This document shows, one piece after another, positions 1 through 4,549 of a stretch of DNA of 10,597 nt. Position numbers and translations under genes: made by a program. The DNA lies in assembly GCA_021735285.1 (NCBI GenBank), contig JAIPHI010000098.1, forward strand, positions 1-10,597. The letters are read 5' to 3'. The notes beneath the pieces are model-generated. The model had not been told where the DNA came from and searched no databases. It saw nothing but the letters and a program-made list of their open reading frames with translations. Positions within the stretch are counted from its first letter, which is position 1. Every line of letters starts with the position of its first letter. The DNA comes from Fidelibacterota bacterium (GTDB lineage: Bacteria > Fidelibacterota > UBA2242 > JAFGTP01).

Positions 1-93
1 ATAGCTGGTTCAAACCAAAGGGCAGACGTCAAAGAGGTTATGGTAAAGGAAAAAGAAGACATAATCGAGGAAATGAAAAATAAACAAAAATGA
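1..93 (+). CDS. C-terminal end of an unidentified protein (partial at 5' edge)
   Basis: Frame 1 is open from the first base to a TGA at 91-93, giving about 30 residues. The tail is strongly charged, rich in Lys and Glu, ends in KNKQK, and looks like a terminal helix. The stop lies 8 bases before the ATG of the NifX-like gene, with a weak GAGGT ribosome binding site between them, so the two are probably co-transcribed. In anaerobes such NifX-like genes are often preceded by another NifX-like gene, an Mrp/MinD-type ATPase or a DUF134 protein, but the visible residues do not identify any of these. No function is assigned. Confidence 0.6.
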   Translation: MAGSNQRADVKEVMVKEKEDIIEEMKNKQK

Positions 94-101
94 GGTAATT
101 T

Positions 102-464
102 ATGAAAATAGCAATTTCAACTGATAACGGAAAAGTGGCTCAACATTTTGGAAGATGTTCTCAATATACGATTGTAGAAATTGAAGATAATGAGGTAGAA
201 AGTAAAAATGTGGTAGATAATCCCGGCCATGCACCCGGAGCATTACCAAAATATCTTGATAGTCAGGATTGTGATCTAATAATTGCCGGTGGAATGGGGC
301 GTAGAGCTCAGGGTTTTTTCAAGGAATTTGGAATAGACTGGATAATCGGAGTTCAAGGTCAGATTGATCAGGTTATTGAAGATTATATCAATGGCTCATT
401 GGAATCAGGGGAAAGTTTATGTGTTCGAGGTGAAGGAAAGGGCGATGGGACTCATCGTCACTAA
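102..464 (+). CDS. NifX/NifB-like metal-cluster-binding protein (PF02579-type)
   Basis: This 120-residue protein matches the small single-domain family related to NifX, NafY and the C-terminus of NifB, which bind Fe-S or Fe-Mo cluster precursors; cytoplasmic relatives are common in anaerobes without nitrogenase. Family signatures visible are the opening MKIAIST, HFGRC at residues 15-19, and IIAGGMGRRAQ around 60-70 followed by FF..FGI. The length is normal. The C-terminus is hydrophilic with a Cys near residue 107 and ends in GTHRH, a possible metal-binding tail. It sits just upstream of two DUF5320-type genes, a frequent companion in anaerobe genomes. The likely role is transient carriage of an iron-sulfur or other metal cluster for an unknown client. 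A role in nitrogen fixation is not supported, since no nif structural gene is present. Confidence 0.9.
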   Translation: MKIAISTDNGKVAQHFGRCSQYTIVEIEDNEVESKNVVDNPGHAPGALPKYLDSQDCDLIIAGGMGRRAQGFFKEFGIDWIIGVQGQIDQVIEDYINGSLESGESLCVRGEGKGDGTHRH

Positions 465-565
465 ACATGACCTTTTGATTTTTAACAAAAATATATATTG
501 AATTTGAAGCTAATTATAAGAAAAGATTTGGTCATTAACAATTAATTCAGAAAAATAATCAAATG

Positions 566-574
566 AAAGGAGGT
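566..574 (+). promoter_or_regulatory. Very strong Shine-Dalgarno site of first DUF5320-type gene
   Basis: AAAGGAGGT is a near-complete complement to the 16S rRNA 3' end and lies 5 bases before the ATG at 580. It is stronger than most sites in the window, suggesting high translation of a small abundant protein. The same motif and the bases around the start codon recur before the next gene. Confidence 0.75.
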
Positions 575-579
575 CTAAA

Positions 580-828
580 ATGCCAAGAGGAAATCAAACT
601 GGCCCAGCAGGCAATGGCCCACAAACTGGACGCGGATTAGGCCGTTGCTCAGGATATGATGCACCCGGTTTTACCAAAGGCACTCCAAGAAATGGAGCTG
701 GTTTTGCTCAGAAAAATAGTCCCAGACGGCGATCTGGTAGAGGACGGCGTCAGAATGCTGGGTGCAGAACAAATATAAGAAGAGCAGTTAGACCAGAGAA
801 TCCTGGTCCAATCAATAGAAATCAATAA
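580..828 (+). CDS. DUF5320-type glycine/arginine-rich small protein, divergent copy
   Basis: The 82-residue product opens with the family signature MPRGNQTGP, then TGRGLGRCSGYDAPG, and closely matches the N-terminus of the next gene. After about residue 45 it departs from the family: instead of a Gly/Phe/Tyr-rich stretch and a coiled coil it has an Arg/Asn-rich, strongly basic tail with RRRSGRGRR near residues 49-57. Two cysteines are visible, Cys23 in GRCSGY and one near residue 62. The start is fixed by AAAGGAGGT. No biochemical function is established for the family as far as I know; it recurs near NifX-like and ferredoxin genes of anaerobes. The basic tail could contact nucleic acid or an acidic partner, or be a frameshifted former coiled-coil region. 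I judge it a real gene because of the start signal and conserved N-terminus. Confidence 0.8.
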   Translation: MPRGNQTGPAGNGPQTGRGLGRCSGYDAPGFTKGTPRNGAGFAQKNSPRRRSGRGRRQNAGCRTNIRRAVRPENPGPINRNQ

Positions 829-836
829 GTAAAACG

Positions 837-844
837 AAAGGAGG
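837..844 (+). promoter_or_regulatory. Very strong Shine-Dalgarno site of second DUF5320-type gene
   Basis: AAAGGAGG lies 6 bases before the ATG at 851, in the 22-base gap after the previous stop. With the following ATGCCAAGAGGA it repeats the start region at 566-591, evidence that the two genes arose by tandem duplication including the translation signal. Confidence 0.7.
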
Positions 845-850
845 CTCACT

Positions 851-1198
851 ATGCCAAGAGGAGATCGTACAGGACCTGAAGGATATGGCCCAATGACAGG
901 CAGAGGACTGGGTTATTGTGCAGGCTATAACAGCCCTGGATACACAAAAGGTGTACCCCGGGGTGGAGCCGGCTATGGCCGTGGTTTTGGTCGAGGTCTC
1001 GGAAGAGGTTTTGGCCGGGGTTATGGCTATGGCTGGAGAGCTGTACCAAATTACCCAGCTTCTCCTGTAACTAATCCAGCTCCTACTTATCAAAGTAAAG
1101 AGCAGGAATTAAGTGACCTAAAAAACCAAGCAGAACAGTTGCAAGGCACACTGGAAAACATCAACAAACGGATTCAAGAGCTGGAAAACGAAGAATAG
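851..1198 (+). CDS. DUF5320-type protein with Gly/Arg/Tyr repeats and C-terminal coiled coil
   Basis: This 115-residue protein is the canonical member of the pair. It has the N-terminal signature MPRGDRTGPEGYGPMTGRG, then YCAGYNSPGY, a low-complexity segment of alternating Gly-Arg/Gly-Phe/Gly-Tyr units (about residues 36-61), a Pro/Asn/Thr linker, and a C-terminal heptad-like helix from about residue 81 (KEQELSDLKNQAEQLQG) that predicts a coiled coil. The layout suggests a disordered or sticky N-half and an oligomerising C-half. Family function is unknown; association with NifX-like proteins suggests a role in metal-cluster storage or protein interaction, which is inference. Only one Cys, near residue 25, is visible, so any cluster would have to be shared between chains or with a partner. 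Confidence 0.87.
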   Translation: MPRGDRTGPEGYGPMTGRGLGYCAGYNSPGYTKGVPRGGAGYGRGFGRGLGRGFGRGYGYGWRAVPNYPASPVTNPAPTYQSKEQELSDLKNQAEQLQGTLENINKRIQELENEE

Positions 1199-1210
1199 GA
1201 AACTGATTTA

Positions 1211-1243
1211 AAGCAGGGAAAGCTAGATCCGCTTTCCCTGCTT
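1211..1243 (+). terminator. Perfect 13-bp hairpin after DUF5320-type pair (candidate terminator)
   Basis: AAGCAGGGAAAGC at 1211-1223 pairs without mismatch with GCTTTCCCTGCTT at 1231-1243, leaving a 7-base loop. It begins 12 bases after the upstream stop and ends 24 bases before the radical SAM start, the right place to separate two units. It lacks a convincing U-tract: ATTGAAAAATTT follows. It may therefore be a weak or factor-assisted terminator, or a 3' stabiliser that protects the highly translated upstream message while allowing read-through. Confidence 0.55.
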
Positions 1244-1267
1244 ATTGAAAAATTTAAGGAGCTGTAA

Positions 1268-2188
1268 ATGTACACTTATGGGCCTGTCCCATCAAGAAGA
1301 CTGGGAAAATCAATTGGGGTTAGCCCGATTCCATCAAAAACTTGTAGCTATTCCTGTGTCTATTGTCAATTAGGAAGAACAACAAATTTTACTATTGATA
1401 GAGCTAGCTTTTTTGATCCGAATACAATTCTAACGGAATTAAATAGAAGGATAGAAAACAGTGAACCCGATTTTATAACTTTTGTAGGTGATGGCGAACC
1501 TACTTTATGCAAAGAATTAGGTTGGATGCTCGAACAATGCAAACAAAGATTTGACACACCAACTGCTGTGATAACAAATGGCTCTTTGATCTATAGAGAT
1601 GATGTTAAAAAAGAGCTGCAAAATGCAGATTTGATTTTACCTTCTATCGATGCTGGAACTGAAGAAACATTTAAAAAGATCAATAGACCTCATAAAAATT
1701 TAAATTTCGAAGAAATCATTAGTGGAATCATAGATTTCAGTAAAATTTTTGAAGGCAAATTATGGACGGAAACTATGCTTGTCAAAGGCTACAATGATTC
1801 CAAAGATGAATTACAAAATATAAAAAGTATCATTGACAAAATTAATCCTGATAAAACTTTCATTATGGCACCGACTCGCCCCCCGGCTGAGGATGTTACT
1901 TCCCCAGAACCAGAATTATATCTATATGCCCAAAAATTAATAAATCAGGCAAAAACGATAACTAATCTGGAAAAAGGTGACTTTGAAATTAGTAATTATA
2001 AAGATGCCAGAGAAGCCATTATGGAGCTATCCAGCAGACATCCCCTCAGAAAAGAACAGGCTCAGTGGATTGCAAAACAATTTGGTCAACAGCAAGCAAT
2101 TAGAAAATCAGTGCAAAATGGAGAACTAATAGTTAAAAAATATGCTGGTACAAAATATGTTTTACCAGGGAAATTATTTAACAGGTGA
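1268..2188 (+). CDS. Radical SAM protein, COG0731-type Fe-S oxidoreductase
   Basis: The 306-residue product begins MYTYGPVPSRRLGKSIGVSP, characteristic of the COG0731 branch, distant kin of the wyosine enzyme TYW1. Cys26, Cys30 and Cys33 form the CxxxCxxC motif that binds the 4Fe-4S cluster and S-adenosylmethionine. GDGEPT at residues 74-79 is the SAM-contacting GGEP-type motif, and TNGSL follows near 103. After the radical SAM barrel, about residue 220 on, lies a Lys/Glu-rich C-terminal segment that looks like a small winged-helix-type domain (SSRHPLRKEQAQWIAKQFG). The substrate of bacterial members is not known to me. An AGGAG-type site precedes the ATG. Its stop is 4 bases from the next start, so it is translationally linked to the metallo-beta-lactamase fold gene. 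Confidence 0.9.
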   Translation: MYTYGPVPSRRLGKSIGVSPIPSKTCSYSCVYCQLGRTTNFTIDRASFFDPNTILTELNRRIENSEPDFITFVGDGEPTLCKELGWMLEQCKQRFDTPTAVITNGSLIYRDDVKKELQNADLILPSIDAGTEETFKKINRPHKNLNFEEIISGIIDFSKIFEGKLWTETMLVKGYNDSKDELQNIKSIIDKINPDKTFIMAPTRPPAEDVTSPEPELYLYAQKLINQAKTITNLEKGDFEISNYKDAREAIMELSSRHPLRKEQAQWIAKQFGQQQAIRKSVQNGELIVKKYAGTKYVLPGKLFNR

Positions 2189-2192
2189 TATT

Positions 2193-2834
2193 ATGAAAAT
2201 TACAATTATATATGATAATACAGCTATCAGAGATGACTTAGAAACCGATTGGGGTTTTGCAGCCTTGATTGAGAACAATCAACGTAAATTATTATTTGAC
2301 ACCGGGGCAAACGGAAAAATTCTATTAAATAATATGGCAAAATTAGAAATAGATCCTCAAGATATTGATGAAGTTTTTATATCTCATCATCATTATGATC
2401 ATACAGGCGGGTTAAGCAGCTTTTTAAATCAAAATAATGATGTAATTGTTTATGCACCGCCTTCATTTCGAGGGGTGAAAAATGTTAAAGAATTGCAATA
2501 TATAGAGGAAGCAACTGATCTGGGAGCTGGTTTTTATTCTACTGGAGAATTAAAAAAAATCGAACAGTCACTGGCTATAAAAACTGAGAAGGGACTGGTG
2601 GTGATAGCAGGCTGTTCCCACCAGGGCGTTACCCAAATCCTGGATGCATCAAAACAATTCGGTGAGCTCTATGCTCTGATCGGGGGTTTGCATGGTTTTA
2701 GTCAATATGATGTGCTTAAATCACTCGATATTGTTTGCCCCACCCATTGCACCCAGCATATCAAAGAAATTAAAAAGAAATATCCGGCTAAATATGTGCA
2801 AGGTGGAGCCGGTAAAATATTTGAAATTAAATAG
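2193..2834 (+). CDS. Metallo-beta-lactamase fold hydrolase, COG1237-type
   Basis: This 213-residue protein carries His65-x-His67-x-Asp69-His70 in SHHHYDHTGG, the classic dinuclear metal motif, plus His143 in GCSHQG and His185 in PTHCTQH as further candidate ligands. GCSHQG and IGGLHGF are typical of the COG1237 group, which includes archaeal enzymes proposed to act in pterin synthesis as well as many uncharacterised bacterial hydrolases. The ATG at 2193 is preferred over an in-frame ATG at 2142: it starts at the conserved MKITIIYD strand, follows an AGGTGA site, and avoids a 17-residue extension overlapping the radical SAM gene. It is somewhat shorter than the roughly 250-residue members I know. 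Substrate unknown; pairing with the radical SAM gene suggests a shared pathway. Confidence 0.88.
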   Translation: MKITIIYDNTAIRDDLETDWGFAALIENNQRKLLFDTGANGKILLNNMAKLEIDPQDIDEVFISHHHYDHTGGLSSFLNQNNDVIVYAPPSFRGVKNVKELQYIEEATDLGAGFYSTGELKKIEQSLAIKTEKGLVVIAGCSHQGVTQILDASKQFGELYALIGGLHGFSQYDVLKSLDIVCPTHCTQHIKEIKKKYPAKYVQGGAGKIFEIK

Positions 2835-2842
2835 GAGCGACA

Positions 2843-3076
2843 ATGCCTTTTTACGATTACAAATGTTCTGAATGCAGCCATACTTTTTCACAAAAGCAAA
2901 GTATAACTGACGATTCTTTTCCCAACTGCCCTCAATGCGGATCGCCCACAAAGCGCCTTATTCAAGGAACCGGCTTAGTCTTCAAAGGGAATGGATTCTA
3001 TGCCACTGACTATCAAAAGAGTTCAACTAGCTGCGAAGGTGGCTGTGAAAACCCCAAACGCTGTTGCCAAAATTAA
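2843..3076 (+). CDS. FmdB-type zinc ribbon protein
   Basis: The 77-residue product starts MPFYDYKCSECSH and contains Cys8-x2-Cys11 and Cys29-x2-Cys32, the zinc ribbon of the FmdB/CxxC_CxxC_SSSS family (PF09723-type). A conserved GTGLVFKGNGFYATDY segment (about residues 42-57) follows. The C-terminus adds Cys64, Cys68, Cys74 and Cys75, so a second metal site or disulfides are possible. The name comes from a proposed regulator of a formamidase operon in Methylophilus; for most members no function is known. It starts 8 bases after the upstream stop with a GGAG site, so it belongs to the same operon. Confidence 0.9.
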   Translation: MPFYDYKCSECSHTFSQKQSITDDSFPNCPQCGSPTKRLIQGTGLVFKGNGFYATDYQKSSTSCEGGCENPKRCCQN

Positions 3077-3089
3077 TTAAGGAGTAAGA

Positions 3090-4103
3090 ATGCTGCTGAA
3101 ATCCTTCAATCATGCTCTGATGATAACCAGTTTCGTGTTTGTGATGATGTTGATTATTGAGTACATCAATATTCAAACTCAGGGTGTTTGGCACGAATCG
3201 ATTCAAAAAAGCAGATGGAAACAATATTTTATAGGGGCTTTTCTGGGAATAATTCCCGGTTGTTTAGGGGCTTTTACAGCAGTAGCCCTATTTTCTCACG
3301 GAATAATTAGCTTCGGTGCAGTAGTTGCTGCTATGATCGCCACCAGTGGTGATGAAACTTTTGTAATGTTGGCCATGATTCCTGAGACAGCCATCCTGAT
3401 AGCAGGTCTTTTATTTATTATTGGGATAATTGTGGGAGCTCTTAGTGATAAATTCCTATCAGTTGGCACTGGTGAAAGAGAATTTGAAATACATCAAGAA
3501 GAAATGTGCAATTGTTTCCCTACTGATGAAATTTCTGACCAACTGAAGAATCTAACTTTGCAGAGAGGCGTACTAATCTTATTAACTTTGCTACTTTTAT
3601 TTGGAATTATTTTTGGCAAATTGGGGCCCCAGATATGGGATTGGAAAAGGATAACTTTTCTCATTCTTAGTTCTATTTCACTTTTTATTGTGGTCACAGT
3701 GCCGGAACATTTCCTGGAAGAGCATTTGTGGGAACACGTAATAAAAAAGCATGTCCCCTATATTTTTACCTGGACTTTTGGAGCCCTACTGTTTTTGAAT
3801 TTTCTAAGCGCTCATTTAAACCTCAAACAAATAATCGATACTAACCAGTACCTAGTTCTTCTAGTTGCCACTTTAGTGGGGTTAATTCCGCAATCCGGGC
3901 CGCATCTAATATTTGTTACTTTTTTTGCGGAGGGGATGCTGCCTTTTCCAATATTACTTGCAAGCTCTATTGTTCAGGATGGACATGGAATGTTGCCTAT
4001 GCTGGCGGAATCAAGAAAGAATTTTATCCATATAAAATTAATTAATCTGGCTGTCGGAATTATCATTGGCGGAGCAGGTTTAATAATCCAACATTTATTT
4101 TAA
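3090..4103 (+). CDS. Putative manganese/metal efflux permease (ArsP_2 / PF11449-type)
   Basis: This is a 337-residue inner-membrane protein with about eight to ten hydrophobic helices. It falls into two similar halves around a hydrophilic loop at roughly 125-155, which holds MCNCFPTDE. Signature segments are GDETFVMLAM in the first half, and PQSGPHLIFVTFFAEG and SSIVQDGHGMLPMLAESR in the second, all typical of proteins annotated as putative manganese transporter or arsenic efflux protein. A His-rich stretch (EHFLEEHLWEHVIKKH, about 210-225) could bind metal. No yybP-ykoY-type manganese riboswitch can fit in the 13-base gap upstream, so any metal control must act at the operon promoter or elsewhere. 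The substrate is uncertain; manganese is the usual annotation. Confidence 0.85.
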   Translation: MLLKSFNHALMITSFVFVMMLIIEYINIQTQGVWHESIQKSRWKQYFIGAFLGIIPGCLGAFTAVALFSHGIISFGAVVAAMIATSGDETFVMLAMIPETAILIAGLLFIIGIIVGALSDKFLSVGTGEREFEIHQEEMCNCFPTDEISDQLKNLTLQRGVLILLTLLLLFGIIFGKLGPQIWDWKRITFLILSSISLFIVVTVPEHFLEEHLWEHVIKKHVPYIFTWTFGALLFLNFLSAHLNLKQIIDTNQYLVLLVATLVGLIPQSGPHLIFVTFFAEGMLPFPILLASSIVQDGHGMLPMLAESRKNFIHIKLINLAVGIIIGGAGLIIQHLF

Positions 4104-4118
4104 GGAGTTAAAATAGAA

Positions 4119-4502
4119 ATGCTGGCCCATATTGGTCTTACTATAAATAACAAAAATGATATTCACAAATTTTATGAAGAATTACTAGGCCTGGAAACTG
4201 TCTCTGAGTTTGAAATTTCCAAAATAATCTCCCGCCGGATATTTGATATAGACAAAAAAAACCCAATAACATTGCTAAAGAATGACAACCTTGTTCTTGA
4301 ATTGTTTTACAGCAAAAAGCAGACAGAACAGTGTTACAATCATATTGGGATAAATATTGATGATAGGGATAATTTCATTAAAAAGGTAAGGGAAAAAGAA
4401 TATCCCGTTCTTGTATTTCCCAGAGAAAATAGACACGACTTGATTTTCATTGAAGATAGTTCAGGCAATAAATTTGAAGTTGGGGTTACGAAGAAATCAT
4501 AA
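4119..4502 (+). CDS. VOC superfamily (glyoxalase-fold) protein
   Basis: This 127-residue protein has the two beta-alpha-beta-beta-beta modules of the vicinal oxygen chelate fold. His4 (MLAHIGLTIN), Glu61 (LVLELFY), His75 (YNHIGINI) and Glu120 (NKFEVG) sit where glyoxalase I keeps its H-E-H-E metal ligands, so an active metal site is plausible. FYEELLGLE and the D.SGN.FE.G ending are common family features. Candidate activities include glyoxalase I-like, epimerase-like or thiol-transferase reactions; the sequence does not decide. The AAGGAG site overlaps the stop of the permease gene and lies 11 bases from the ATG, a slightly long spacing. Linkage to the metal permease suggests co-expression only. 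Confidence 0.82.
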   Translation: MLAHIGLTINNKNDIHKFYEELLGLETVSEFEISKIISRRIFDIDKKNPITLLKNDNLVLELFYSKKQTEQCYNHIGINIDDRDNFIKKVREKEYPVLVFPRENRHDLIFIEDSSGNKFEVGVTKKS

Positions 4503-4549
4503 AAATTTTCTGATAAATCTATAATCTACAAACTATTGAGCTATAAATA

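Noticed and set aside
102..464. Reading the NifX-like gene as evidence of nitrogen fixation
   Set aside because: Short stand-alone members of this family are widespread in non-fixing anaerobes, and no nifHDK, nifE, nifN or full nifB is visible.
457..471. GTCA/TGAC hairpin followed by CTTTTGATTTTT as a terminator for the NifX-like gene
   Set aside because: The stem is only 4 bp with a 7-base loop, too weak to call, and it overlaps the stop codon.
475..499. Possible sigma-70 promoter TTGATT ... TATATT
   Set aside because: Spacing is about 13 bases, well short of the usual 17; hexamers like this are common by chance in AT-rich DNA.
791..808. GACCAG/CTGGTC 6-bp hairpin near the end of the first DUF5320-type gene
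   Set aside because: It lies inside the coding region before the stop, has no U-tract, and is short enough to be chance.
961..1035. Repetitive GGCCGTGG/GGTTTTGG units as a DNA repeat array or CRISPR-like element
   Set aside because: They are in-frame codons for Gly-Arg-Gly-Phe type protein repeats in the DUF5320-type gene, with no spacers.
2142..2192. Upstream in-frame ATG for the metallo-beta-lactamase fold gene
   Set aside because: It would overlap the radical SAM coding region and add 17 residues before the conserved first strand; the ATG at 2193 has a ribosome binding site and fits the family.
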